Origin: Clostridium sp. UBA5530
GTDB lineage: Bacteria; Bacillota; Clostridia; Clostridiales; Clostridiaceae
Reading direction: 5' to 3'
DNA length: 46,646 nucleotides
Assembly: GCA_002423705.1 (NCBI GenBank)
Contig: DINW01000088.1
Coordinates: 49,000 to 95,645 of the forward strand
The translations under genes and the position numbers were made by a program. Numbering within the stretch: the first letter of the stretch is position 1; each line of letters opens with the position of its first letter. Below the pieces are notes generated by a model. That model did not search any database. It had not been told where the DNA came from and worked only from the letters and a program-made list of their open reading frames with translations. Below are positions 1 to 8,619 of the stretch, in pieces.

Positions 1-1835
1 GAAAAAATGTAGGGCAAGCAACTACAGGAATCAGTAGGCCAGATGTAAAAGCAGCATATCCTTCTTATAAAGATGGAGACAAGAGTGGATTTAACTTTCA
101 AATGAGCTCCAATACTCTTTCTGGCGGAAAACATGATGTTATAGTTGAAGCTATAGGAGTAGACGGAAGCAGAAAAACATCAACATTTTCTATCAACATA
201 GATAAAAAATTATCTTTAGGTAATATTGATGGGGTATATGTAGAGAAAGATAAAGTCTGCGTTAGTGGATGGGCTTTAAGTCCTAGTGGTGTAAGCTCAG
301 TTGAAGTTTATTTTAATGATAAATTATTAGGTGCCACAACAGCTTCTTTATCTAGGCCAGATGTAAATGCAGCATATCCAGGATATTTACAAGGTAAAAA
401 TAGCGGATTCACATATAAACATAATTTATCAGAAATAAATTTTGGAGTTAATAAAGTTAAATTGGTTGTAAAGGGAAACGATGGAACAACTATGCAACTA
501 AACTCTACTTTCAATAATGTAATGGCAGAAGATCTTTATAGCATTGATGCGGCATCTTTAACTTGGAATGGTAATCTTAATTTAAGTGGATGGATATTGT
601 CACAAGAAACTGTTACGAAAATATCTGTATATGTTAATGGACAATTACAAGGAGATGCTACTATGGGTATGGCAAGACCAGATGTAAGTGCAGCATATCC
701 AATATATAGCAATGATAAAAGTGGATTCAGTTTTACTAAAACAGGAATAAGAGTCAATTCTGATGAGGCTAAGGTTGAAATAGTATATGAAACAATGCAA
801 GGAACCAAAACAAGGATTACTAAGACAGTTAAAAATGGGAAAATGCCTAATATAATTAATATAGACTCCCCTAAAAATAATTCTGTTTATAGTGGAGATG
901 TAATAAATATTAATGGATGGGCATTAAGCCATGAAGGAAATAAGCAGGTCAATGTATATGTTGATGGTACTCTTGTAAAAACAAATGAATTTAATGAAGT
1001 TAGAAAAGATGTAAATAATGCATATCCTAAGTATACTAATTGTACTACAGCTGGATTTAACTTTCCTATAGATATATCATCATTATCCACTGGAAGACAT
1101 GATATTAAAGTAGAAATAGTTACAAACTATGGATTTACAGATTACTCTATAAGGACTATTCATAAGGGTAGAGTAAAAACAATAATGCTAGACCCAGGTC
1201 ACAACTTTAAAGGGACAAGTGGAGCTTCAGGAACAGTAAACGGTGTTACCTATGATGAAAAGGAGCTTAATTGGGCAATAACTGACAAGCTTAAAACAGC
1301 ATTGGAAGGTAAAGGATACAATGTATTACTTACAACCAGACCAAATGAGCAGATATGTGCAATTCCCAATGATGACTTGAGAAAAATAGCTAGTATGGCA
1401 AATGATTCACAGGCTGATCTATTTGTAAGTATACATCATGATTCAAGTAGTAATTCAGATACTAACGGTATAAGCACACACTACTCTAGCTATAGACCTA
1501 ATATAGATAGCAGTGGCATAATAACGGGAAATGATCCAAATGGATGGTATAGTGGTGTAGACCTAGACACTACTCCTAGTAAAGAGGCTATTGTAAGCAA
1601 AGAACTAGCCGATGATATAGCACAAAACTTAAGCAATGACATGGGTTATAAAAACCTAAAATCCCATGATCATAATTTGTATGTTACTAAAAATACAAAT
1701 ATGCCATCAATTTTAATTGAATGTGGTTTTGTTACTAGTACCATAGATGGACCTAGACTGGTAAATCAGTTAGATCAACTACAAAAAGTAGGAGTAATAG
1801 CTAAGTCTATAGATTCAATCCTTATGAGACCTTAA
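1..1835 (+). CDS. N-acetylmuramoyl-L-alanine amidase with tandem Ig-like repeats (5' end missing)
   Basis: Secreted or wall-associated zinc amidase predicted to cut the bond between N-acetylmuramic acid and L-alanine in peptidoglycan. The C-terminal third is an Amidase_3 domain: the zinc ligands are visible as the His of LDPGH, the Glu of EKELN, the His of SIHHD, and the catalytic Glu of LIECGF near the end. In front are four copies of a beta-type repeat of about 107 residues, each with GW-x-LS, a VYVNG-like strand, and RPDV-x-AYP-x-Y followed by SGF-x-F. The frame is open to base 3 and the first 100 bases already encode the end of a repeat, so the ATG at 102 is internal and the true start lies outside the window. 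The repeats probably bind wall or surface polymer. A strong terminator follows. The function call is firm; the role of the repeats is inferred. Confidence 0.9.
   Translation, partial: KNVGQATTGISRPDVKAAYPSYKDGDKSGFNFQMSSNTLSGGKHDVIVEAIGVDGSRKTSTFSINIDKKLSLGNIDGVYVEKDKVCVSGWALSPSGVSSVEVYFNDKLLGATTASLSRPDVNAAYPGYLQGKNSGFTYKHNLSEINFGVNKVKLVVKGNDGTTMQLNSTFNNVMAEDLYSIDAASLTWNGNLNLSGWILSQETVTKISVYVNGQLQGDATMGMARPDVSAAYPIYSNDKSGFSFTKTGIRVNSDEAKVEIVYETMQGTKTRITKTVKNGKMPNIINIDSPKNNSVYSGDVININGWALSHEGNKQVNVYVDGTLVKTNEFNEVRKDVNNAYPKYTNCTTAGFNFPIDISSLSTGRHDIKVEIVTNYGFTDYSIRTIHKGRVKTIMLDPGHNFKGTSGASGTVNGVTYDEKELNWAITDKLKTALEGKGYNVLLTTRPNEQICAIPNDDLRKIASMANDSQADLFVSIHHDSSSNSDTNGISTHYSSYRPNIDSSGIITGNDPNGWYSGVDLDTTPSKEAIVSKELADDIAQNLSNDMGYKNLKSHDHNLYVTKNTNMPSILIECGFVTSTIDGPRLVNQLDQLQKVGVIAKSIDSILMRP
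36..1110 (+). repeat. Tandem repeats inside the amidase gene (period 318-327 bases)
   Basis: The RPDV (or RKDV) signature recurs at bases 36, 354, 675 and 1002, a spacing of 318, 321 and 327 bases. The repeat is clear at DNA level around the signature (for example CCAGATGTAA followed by GCAGCATATCC). The last copy is the most divergent, with RKDV-NNAYP. The copy at the window edge is only partly visible, so the total number is unknown. Confidence 0.85.
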
Positions 1836-1847
1836 TGATAATTTGTA

Positions 1848-1880
1848 AGACAGGAAATTAATATAATTTCCTGTCTTTTT
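1848..1880 (+). terminator. Rho-independent terminator after the amidase
   Basis: A perfect 13-bp stem (AGACAGGAAATTA with TAATTTCCTGTCT) closes on a 3-base loop and is followed by a run of T. Confidence 0.9.
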
Positions 1881-1903
1881 ATCTGATGTATACCTGATGT
1901 AAA

Positions 1904-1963
1904 ATTCCACTTTATTTAGGCTGGAGATAGTAGCAGCTACCACCCTAGATAAGTTCAATTAAA
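1904..1963. repeat. Dispersed intergenic repeat, copy A (5' module)
   Basis: This stretch resembles bases 15589-15645: both have CCAC-CT-TTTAG, then TGGAGATA, then CAG-TA and finally CTAGATAAGTTCAA-TAA. Only the first module of the element is present here; the hairpin module seen in the copy at 15640 is absent. It may be a small mobile element remnant or a structured RNA. Confidence 0.6.
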
Positions 1964-1984
1964 AAATATATAAAATAATAAATA

Positions 1985-2012
1985 TTGACCAATGCCAAAA
2001 CTTTGATATAAT
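1985..2012 (+). promoter_or_regulatory. Vegetative (sigma-A type) promoter for the acyltransferase operon
   Basis: TTGACC at 1985-1990 and a perfect TATAAT at 2007-2012 are separated by 16 bases, ending 38 bases before the start codon at 2051. Confidence 0.75.
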
Positions 2013-2050
2013 CATATTTGTTAAATAAATTGATTTTATTGGAGGAAATT

Positions 2051-3469
2051 ATGGTTTTTAGTAGCCTTACTTTTGTTTTTTATTTTTTACCCATAGTAAT
2101 TTTTGTATATTTCATATCACCAAAGAAATTAAAAAATTACATACTTCTAATTTTTAGCTTGTTTTTCTATGCTTATGGTGAGCCAAGGTATGTGGTAATA
2201 ATGATTGGCTCTATACTAATAAACTACATATTAGCATTGTTTGTGGACAAATATAGACAGTGTGAAAGAAAGTCAAAAATAGTTCTAATTCTTACAGTTC
2301 TAATTAACATAGGAATATTAGGGTATTTTAAATACACTAACTTCCTTATGGATAATGTAAATTGGATACTAGGCACTGACATATCAATAAAAAAGATTGC
2401 ATTGCCTATAGGTATATCTTTCTTTACATTTCAAGCAATGAGCTATGTAATAGATGTTTATAGAGAAAATGGAAAGGTACAAAAAAATCCATTCAACGTA
2501 GCATTGTATATATCATTTTTCCCTCAACTTATAGCAGGACCTATAGTCAGGTATGAAACTATAGCTGAACAGATTGATGAGAGAGAAATTAATAGTGATA
2601 AATTTTCTTACGGTATACAAAGATTCATACTTGGACTGGGGAAAAAGGTTATAATAGCGAATACAATGGCTCTCATAGCAGATGGAATAATGGATAGCAA
2701 TATATCTCAAATGGGAGTTGCTACAGCTTGGTTAGGGGCTATAGCCTATAGCTTACAAATATACTTTGATTTTTCGGCATACTCTGATATGGCAATTGGA
2801 TTAGGAAAAATGTTTGGCTTTGAATTCCTAGAAAATTTCAATTACCCATATATATCGAAAAGTGTTACAGATTTTTGGAGAAGGTGGCATATATCTTTAA
2901 GTACATGGTTTAGAGATTATGTTTACATACCTTTAGGAGGAAATAGAAAGGGTAAATGGAAACTTATCAGAAATATATTTGTTGTTTGGTTTTTAACAGG
3001 ATTATGGCACGGAGCTAGCTGGAATTTTGTTATTTGGGGATTGTATTTTGGAGTATTATTGATTTTAGAAAAATTCTTTCTAAGCAAAATATTAGATAAG
3101 ACTCCAGATTTATTAAAACACATATATGCACTGATAATAATAATATTTGGATGGGTTATATTTAGAGCACCCAATACTGGATTTATATTGGAATACGGTA
3201 AAGTAATGTTTGGATTTGCATCAGCAAATCTTATAGATAATAACTTTGCATATTATATTAATTTATATTGGATTGAATTAATAGTGGCTATATTATTTAG
3301 CATGCCTATATATCCTAAGATTTACAATGCTATAAATAATATTAAAAATTCAAAGGCTAAGACTGTTGGAGAATTAGTAAGCATAGGAATATTGTTCTGT
3401 ATATTAGCTTTAAGCGTTTTGTTTATGATTAATTCCACATACAATCCTTTTATATATTTTAGATTCTAA
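2051..3469 (+). CDS. MBOAT family membrane-bound O-acyltransferase (AlgI/DltB-like)
   Basis: Polytopic membrane enzyme of about 472 residues predicted to carry an acyl group, usually acetyl, across the membrane for transfer to an extracellular polysaccharide or wall polymer. Many hydrophobic segments are visible. The two conserved MBOAT histidines are H280 in FWRRWHISLS, followed by a WFRDYVYIPLGGNRKG segment typical of the family, and H320 in LWHGASWN. I chose the ATG at 2051 because GGAGG lies at 2041-2045; an in-frame TTG at 2018 has no ribosome binding site and would add an atypical leader. The gene starts an operon with the DHHW protein 13 bases downstream, the usual partner for this family. 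The acceptor polymer cannot be read from the sequence. Confidence 0.92.
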   Translation: MVFSSLTFVFYFLPIVIFVYFISPKKLKNYILLIFSLFFYAYGEPRYVVIMIGSILINYILALFVDKYRQCERKSKIVLILTVLINIGILGYFKYTNFLMDNVNWILGTDISIKKIALPIGISFFTFQAMSYVIDVYRENGKVQKNPFNVALYISFFPQLIAGPIVRYETIAEQIDEREINSDKFSYGIQRFILGLGKKVIIANTMALIADGIMDSNISQMGVATAWLGAIAYSLQIYFDFSAYSDMAIGLGKMFGFEFLENFNYPYISKSVTDFWRRWHISLSTWFRDYVYIPLGGNRKGKWKLIRNIFVVWFLTGLWHGASWNFVIWGLYFGVLLILEKFFLSKILDKTPDLLKHIYALIIIIFGWVIFRAPNTGFILEYGKVMFGFASANLIDNNFAYYINLYWIELIVAILFSMPIYPKIYNAINNIKNSKAKTVGELVSIGILFCILALSVLFMINSTYNPFIYFRF

Positions 3470-3482
3470 GGAGGAAGGTTCC

Positions 3483-4655
3483 ATGAAGAAGGTAAATAAT
3501 TACATTATGATTAGTATGTTTTTGTTGCTTATATACGGTGTTATGTTTGCTAATTTAAAAGTCGAACAAAGAACTTTTTCTCCAGTAGAAAATAGAGCTC
3601 TACAAACTATGCCACAAATATCTTTAGCAAATATAAAAAGTGGAGATTTATTTAAAAGTTTTGATGTTTATGTAGCAGACCAATTTTTTAAAAGAGATAT
3701 TTTTGTAAAATTATATGTAAAGTTTCAGCTGGATGTATTGAATAAGGAAAAGATAAATGAGGTTGTAATTGGGGAAGATAGAACATTATTACAATATTAT
3801 CCTAATTGTGATATACAAAAGAAGAAGATAGAAGATAAGGATAAAGTGGTATTGAATGCTAATAAAATTAATGATCTTTATAATTTATTAAAGAAGAAAA
3901 ACATAAAGTTTTATATGGAGACTATACCAGAGCAGCATGGTTACAACTTTGACAAATATCCCTATTATCTTAATAACAATAAAGAAGTGTTGTTAAACAA
4001 TGAAATGATATTTGAAAATACTATTGATAAAGAAATAAATTATATAAAAATGAGACAAATTTTTGAAAATAGCGGTCAAGATAATCTATATTATAAAAAT
4101 GATCATCACTGGAATATGAATGGTGCTTATATGGGCTATAGTGAAGTAATGAAAAAGATAGAAGAGGATTTTTTAAATGTAAGTTTGCCTATAAATGAGG
4201 ATAAAATAAATAAACAATACCATAATGAATTTTTTGGCTCTTATGGAAGGCAACTTCAGTATCTTTATAATTCTTATGACAAAACTGAGCTATGGACAAT
4301 AAAGGACTATCCTGTTTATGAAAAGTATGATGATGATAAAAGGGATGATGAATTCTTTAAAAAACAATATATAAATTCTTATAGTGTATACATGGGAGGC
4401 GATGTGGGAAAGACTTATATAGATACAAATAGAAAAGAACTTCCTAAAGCGCTTATAGTAGGAGACTCTTTTACTAATGCAACTGAATATTTATTCTCAT
4501 ATCATTTTGACAAGACTATGATACTAGACTTAAGAGTGAAAAAGCAGAATTTATATGATATAGTAGAAGAGTATAAGCCAGATTTGGTTATATTTATGGT
4601 AAATACTGAATATTTTTCAAAAGAAGACTCTTATCCTATATTTAATTTCAAGTAA
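3483..4655 (+). CDS. DHHW family protein (AlgJ/AlgX-like SGNH acetyltransferase partner)
   Basis: About 390 residues, with one N-terminal hydrophobic segment (roughly residues 8-24) that acts as a signal anchor, so the body faces outside. The family motif DHHWN is at residues 207-211, and a GDSF block at 327-330 supplies the likely nucleophilic serine of an SGNH-like fold. By analogy with alginate AlgJ/AlgX, it should take the acyl group from the MBOAT protein and place it on the polymer. It follows the MBOAT gene by 13 bases with a strong AAGGAGGAAGG site. It is probably co-transcribed with the next gene as well, 29 bases on. Confidence 0.88.
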   Translation: MKKVNNYIMISMFLLLIYGVMFANLKVEQRTFSPVENRALQTMPQISLANIKSGDLFKSFDVYVADQFFKRDIFVKLYVKFQLDVLNKEKINEVVIGEDRTLLQYYPNCDIQKKKIEDKDKVVLNANKINDLYNLLKKKNIKFYMETIPEQHGYNFDKYPYYLNNNKEVLLNNEMIFENTIDKEINYIKMRQIFENSGQDNLYYKNDHHWNMNGAYMGYSEVMKKIEEDFLNVSLPINEDKINKQYHNEFFGSYGRQLQYLYNSYDKTELWTIKDYPVYEKYDDDKRDDEFFKKQYINSYSVYMGGDVGKTYIDTNRKELPKALIVGDSFTNATEYLFSYHFDKTMILDLRVKKQNLYDIVEEYKPDLVIFMVNTEYFSKEDSYPIFNFK

Positions 4656-4684
4656 ATATTTTTAAATAAGAGGTATGTGAGGTT

Positions 4685-6538
4685 ATGGACAAAAATATTG
4701 ATGTTCTAGAAACATTGAATAAGAATAGATCTTTAAGTCAAAGAGAAATTGCTAAGAAATGTGAAATTTCAGTTGGAAAAGTTAACTCTATATTAAGAAA
4801 CCTGGAAGAAGAGAAATATATAACATACAGTAAAAATGGAAGGAAATATAACTATAATCTTACCTCTAAGGCAATAGAATTGTTAGAAAATACACTAAGA
4901 AAAAATAGAGATACTAAAATAAAGGTTTTACAGGATACTAAAAGAAGAGTAAACCAAGCCGTTATATTAGCAGCAGGAGAACAAGCTGATTTTTTTTCTC
5001 CGGTAGGGGTTCTAGAGTTGGAACAAGGAGTTTCTTTTATAAGCAGAATAATTGAATTACTTATAAAAAATCATATAGAGAATATTATAATCATAGTGGG
5101 ATATAACAGTGATAAGTACGATGTTTTTAGAAATAGTAAAAACATTACAATTATAAGAAATGATAAGTATAAATGGACTGGAACAATGGCTTCTTTAGCT
5201 TTAGCGGAACCAGAAATAAATGGTGATTTTATACTTATTGAGAATGATTTACTCTTTGAAGATAGGGTGTTAACTAACTTAATTGACAATAAAAGCAGGG
5301 ATTGTGTTGTTATAACCCCTGAAAGTGGATCTAAAGATGAAGCATTTGTAGAACTTAGGAATGAAATAGTATATAAAATATCTAAGGACATACATGCTTT
5401 AAATAAAATTGATGGAGAGTTAGTAGGAATAAGTAAAATATCCATAGATGTTTTCAAAAAAATGATGCAGGAGTTTAGAAGTGGCAAGAACCCATATATA
5501 AATTATGAATACACTCTTTTAGATGTAGCTAGATATTATGATATAGGATATATAAGACTTAATGATTTAATATGGGCAGAGGTAGATAATAAGGATCATT
5601 ATGACAATGTTAAAAATTACGTATATCCTATACTAAAAAGAAAAGAAAGCCAGACAAGTTCCCGTGAATTAAAAAATTGCATAGAAAAAGTTCTTAGTAT
5701 AGATTTTAATTCTATAGAATGCCTAAGTTCTCAAAGAGGAATAAATAATAAGAATTATAAAGTGAAAATAGAGAATGATAATTATATAATTACATTATTA
5801 GATTCAGAGGAAGAAGAAATCAATAATAGAAGTTTAGAACGAATAAACTCTGAAAAAGCTTACAATTCTGGAGTGGGAGTTAAGTATACTTTTTTCAGCG
5901 ATAATATGGGGGTTAAAATATTACCTATAAACCCAGGGTGGAGTATTTTAACAGAAACTAAAGCTAAGGCTGAAGGTAACATGGAGTTAATAAATAAAAC
6001 ATTAAAAATCCTTCATGAGTCAGATATAAAATTTGAAAATACCTTTGATGTGTTAAAAATAATAAATAATTATGAAAACATATTAGATATAAGTAGACTG
6101 AAGAAAACTTATATAGACTATGATAACATAAAGTGTACTATGATTAATCTGTATTGCAAATTAAACTTTTTAAATATAAGTATGAGACCTTGTCACAATA
6201 ATATAGTTCCTGAAAATCTAATCAAGAGTGAAGATGAAAGGATATATTTAATAGAGTGGGAACATAGTAGTATGAATGACCCTATATGGGATATAGCTTC
6301 TTTTTGTTTAGAATGTAACTTAAACAAAGATGAAGAAAACTTGTTTTTAACCAATTATTATGGAAAAAATACAGGTATAGAAATGAAGAGAAGAATATTA
6401 ACTTATAAAATTCTTCAAGATTTTATATGGGCCTTAAGGCTGGCTATTAAAGAAATAAAAAATAGTGATGATCAAACTCATGGAATTCAAAGGTATAATA
6501 GAGCAAAGACAAATTTAAAGGTATTATCAAAAGAGTAG
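4685..6538 (+). CDS. Winged-helix / LicC-like nucleotidyltransferase / choline-kinase-like fusion with degenerate active sites
   Basis: A 617-residue three-part protein. Residues 1-70 form a winged helix (LSQREIAKK-x-EISVGKVNSIL). Residues 90-320 resemble sugar-phosphate or phosphocholine nucleotidyltransferases (VILAAGEQ, NDKYKWTGTMASLA, ENDLLFED). Residues 330-610 resemble LicA/choline kinase (NNKNYKV, then CHNNIVPENL at 503-512 and LIEWEHSSMNDPIWDIASF from 522). Key residues differ from the working enzymes: the G-x-G-x-R and PK signature of the transferase is missing after LAAG, the kinase catalytic Asp of HND is Asn, and the metal-binding Asp of the IDWE motif is Glu. HTH-transferase fusions are common in clostridial surface loci; here the protein may be a sensor or regulator rather than an enzyme. 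It could also be an active subfamily with altered residues. Confidence 0.75.
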   Translation: MDKNIDVLETLNKNRSLSQREIAKKCEISVGKVNSILRNLEEEKYITYSKNGRKYNYNLTSKAIELLENTLRKNRDTKIKVLQDTKRRVNQAVILAAGEQADFFSPVGVLELEQGVSFISRIIELLIKNHIENIIIIVGYNSDKYDVFRNSKNITIIRNDKYKWTGTMASLALAEPEINGDFILIENDLLFEDRVLTNLIDNKSRDCVVITPESGSKDEAFVELRNEIVYKISKDIHALNKIDGELVGISKISIDVFKKMMQEFRSGKNPYINYEYTLLDVARYYDIGYIRLNDLIWAEVDNKDHYDNVKNYVYPILKRKESQTSSRELKNCIEKVLSIDFNSIECLSSQRGINNKNYKVKIENDNYIITLLDSEEEEINNRSLERINSEKAYNSGVGVKYTFFSDNMGVKILPINPGWSILTETKAKAEGNMELINKTLKILHESDIKFENTFDVLKIINNYENILDISRLKKTYIDYDNIKCTMINLYCKLNFLNISMRPCHNNIVPENLIKSEDERIYLIEWEHSSMNDPIWDIASFCLECNLNKDEENLFLTNYYGKNTGIEMKRRILTYKILQDFIWALRLAIKEIKNSDDQTHGIQRYNRAKTNLKVLSKE

Positions 6539-6562
6539 TTTCCGCAGAGAAAGTACTCTTTT
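6529..6562 (+). terminator. Terminator overlapping the stop codon of the HTH-transferase-kinase gene
   Basis: AAAAGAGTA at 6529-6537 pairs with TACTCTTTT at 6554-6562 around a partly paired loop. The 5' arm includes the stop codon. The T tract is short, so efficiency is uncertain. Confidence 0.6.
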
Positions 6563-6632
6563 ATCATTTATCTAATAAAGTATGAAAAATGTAAAAAGGT
6601 TAGGTAAATAAGAATATTTTTTCTTAAAAATG

Positions 6633-6661
6633 TTGAATATTTAATATAAGTAAAGTATAAT
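6633..6661 (+). promoter_or_regulatory. Promoter for the cytidylyltransferase-phosphonate importer operon
   Basis: TTGAAT at 6633-6638 and a perfect TATAAT at 6656-6661 are separated by exactly 17 bases. The leader to the start codon at 6836 is about 170 bases long. Confidence 0.75.
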
Positions 6662-6669
6662 AAAATAAG

Positions 6670-6686
6670 CGTTCAAATTATGAACG
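6670..6686. promoter_or_regulatory. Candidate operator: palindrome at the transcription start
   Basis: CGTTCA-AATTA-TGAACG is a perfect 6-bp inverted repeat with a 5-base centre. It begins 9 bases after the -10 box, where a repressor would block initiation. The winged-helix protein encoded just upstream is the obvious candidate ligand, but this is inferred from position only. Confidence 0.45.
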
Positions 6687-6835
6687 ATACTTAATAAGAT
6701 ATGAAATAAAAATTAGCTTAGGGTAGATATGTTATTAATTTAGGATAATAAGTTGAAGATAGTATCATAAATTCAAAAATAAAAATTATGTTTTTAAAAG
6801 ATAAATACTTGTTAGATGAGAGGAGAAAAGTGACT

Positions 6836-7534
6836 ATGAGAGCTATAATTTTAGCAGCAGGGATGGGAACAAGATTAAGACCTTTAACTGATGAGAAACC
6901 AAAGTCTTTAGTTGAGGTAATGGGAGAACCAATGATAGAAAGACAAATAAGATTTTTAAAGGAAGAAGGTATAGATGACATTATAGTATTAACAGGATAT
7001 ATGGCAGAAAAATTCAATTACCTAAAGGAAAAACACGGGGTAAAACTTATACACAATGACAAGTATGATGTATATAACAACATATATACAATTTACTTAG
7101 TAAGGGAATATTTAAAGGATTCTTATGTAACAGAGGCTGATGTATATATGTCAAGAAATTATTTTGATAAAAATATAAATAAATCATCATATTTTGTTGG
7201 AATAAAAAATAATTTTGAAAATGAATGGATAATGAACTTCGATAAAGAGGACAGACTATACAATATAAAGGTAGGTTCAGGAACTGACTATATTTTAGCA
7301 GGAGCATCTTATTGGACAAAGGAAGATGGAGAAGTTATAAAAAACAAGTTAGAAGAGGTTATAGAAAATGGCGGCGACTTCTCTAAGATGTATTGGGATG
7401 AAGTTGTAGCTATGTGTCTAAAGGATATAGACGTAAAGGTAAAGAAAATAGATAGTAATGACTGGTTTGAAATAGATTCAGTGGAAGACTTAGAAGCAGC
7501 AGAAGATTTTTTTAGAAAAAAAGACAAAAAATAA
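6836..7534 (+). CDS. LicC-like CTP:phosphocholine / phosphonate cytidylyltransferase
   Basis: A 232-residue nucleotidyltransferase, about the length of pneumococcal LicC. The catalytic signature is intact: LAAGMGTRLRPLTDEKPK at residues 6-23, including R13 and K23. NDKYDVYNNIYT, TEADVYM and the C-terminal EIDSVEDL acidic motif are also present. It should transfer CMP from CTP to phosphocholine or to a phosphonate such as 2-aminoethylphosphonate, giving the activated form used to decorate surface polymers. The start is taken at 6836 (AGGAG at 6821-6825); a GTG two codons earlier is also possible. A phosphonate importer follows after 28 bases, which favours a phosphonate or phosphocholine substrate taken from outside. 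No LicD-type transferase is in the window. Confidence 0.82.
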   Translation: MRAIILAAGMGTRLRPLTDEKPKSLVEVMGEPMIERQIRFLKEEGIDDIIVLTGYMAEKFNYLKEKHGVKLIHNDKYDVYNNIYTIYLVREYLKDSYVTEADVYMSRNYFDKNINKSSYFVGIKNNFENEWIMNFDKEDRLYNIKVGSGTDYILAGASYWTKEDGEVIKNKLEEVIENGGDFSKMYWDEVVAMCLKDIDVKVKKIDSNDWFEIDSVEDLEAAEDFFRKKDKK

Positions 7535-7562
7535 AGTAAAGGTTAAATTTTGAGGTGATATG

Positions 7563-8609
7563 ATGAAAAAAAATACCACTAGAACTTTGGCTATAATTTC
7601 AATAGTTTTAGTTGTGCTGATGTCAATATTTACTCCTAAAAGAGTTTTTAGTCAAAATAAATTTGCAAAAGAAGTAAATATATATACAGCAATAGAAAAT
7701 GAATTTTTAGATGATTATATAAATGCTTTTAATAAGGAGCATCCAGACATAAAAGTTAATGTAATAAGGGATTCTACCGGTATAGTTACTGCAAGATTGT
7801 TAGCAGAGAAAGATAATCCTAAAGCGGATGTAGCATGGGGAATAGCGGCTAGTAGTTTGGTTATATTAGATAACGAGGATGCATTAAGTGATTATATGCC
7901 TAAGGGAATCGAAAACATAGATCCTAAGTTTTATGATATTAAAAATAAAAACCCCCATTGGATAGGTATATCATTATGGACAGGTGCTATTACGATAAAC
8001 ACTGCTGAACTTCAAAAAAAGAATTTACCTATTCCTAAAGCTTATTCAGACTTATTGAATCCAGTATATAAAGATGAAATTGTAATGCCAAATCCAAGTT
8101 CTTCTGGAACAGGGTTCTTAATGGCATCGGGATGGCTTCAGAATGATGGTGAAGAAGCTGGATGGGGCTTTATGGATAAATTAAATAATAATATGAAAAG
8201 CTATGTTCATTCTGGAAGCTTACCAACAAAATCTACTGCTACTGGAGAGCAAGCTATAGGATTAGGAATGGACTATGAAAGTATAAGGATGCAAAAGAAA
8301 ACACCTCAAATAAAAACTATATTCCCTAATGATATAGTTCCATGGGAGATGGAAGCAGTAGCTCTTGTAAACAAAAAGGAAATTAAAGAAGAAGCTAAAA
8401 TCTTTATGGATTGGTCTATATCACATAATGCCATGGAATTGTATGCAGAAAACATGAGCCTTGTAACAGAAAAGGGAGCTAAGTCTAAGCTGGAAGGTTT
8501 TCCAGAAAACTTAAGTGAAAGATTATGTAAGAATGATTTTTATTGGGCATCTCTAAATAGAAGCAGAATACTAAAACAATGGAGCAGTAGATTTGATGTT
8601 GATAAATAG
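7563..8609 (+). CDS. 2-aminoethylphosphonate-type ABC transporter, substrate-binding protein
   Basis: About 348 residues. A hydrophobic N-terminal segment (residues 9-25) serves as signal or anchor; no lipobox cysteine is seen, so the protein may be membrane-anchored or secreted. The mature part has the pattern of the PhnS2 / ferric-type binding protein family: VNIYTAIE, RDSTGIVTARLLAEK, ADVAWGIAASSL, NPSSSGTGFL and HSGSLPTKS. GAGGTG at 7552-7557 favours the second of two adjacent ATG codons. It is the first of three importer genes and overlaps no neighbour. The family is associated with 2-aminoethylphosphonate uptake; iron or another phosphonate cannot be excluded from sequence alone. Confidence 0.85.
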   Translation: MKKNTTRTLAIISIVLVVLMSIFTPKRVFSQNKFAKEVNIYTAIENEFLDDYINAFNKEHPDIKVNVIRDSTGIVTARLLAEKDNPKADVAWGIAASSLVILDNEDALSDYMPKGIENIDPKFYDIKNKNPHWIGISLWTGAITINTAELQKKNLPIPKAYSDLLNPVYKDEIVMPNPSSSGTGFLMASGWLQNDGEEAGWGFMDKLNNNMKSYVHSGSLPTKSTATGEQAIGLGMDYESIRMQKKTPQIKTIFPNDIVPWEMEAVALVNKKEIKEEAKIFMDWSISHNAMELYAENMSLVTEKGAKSKLEGFPENLSERLCKNDFYWASLNRSRILKQWSSRFDVDK

Positions 8610-8619
8610 GAGAGAAAAT

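Noticed and set aside
2018..2050. Alternative TTG start for the acyltransferase
   Set aside because: No ribosome binding site and an atypical leader; the ATG at 2051 has GGAGG at a normal distance.
5071..5487. Open frame of 138 codons on the minus strand inside the HTH-transferase-kinase gene
   Set aside because: Antisense frame rich in Leu, Ser and Ile with no binding site, typical of a mirror of AT-rich coding sequence.
6539..6835. Long leader of the cytidylyltransferase operon as a riboswitch
   Set aside because: Apart from the palindrome at 6670-6686 I see no stems or terminator-like structure.
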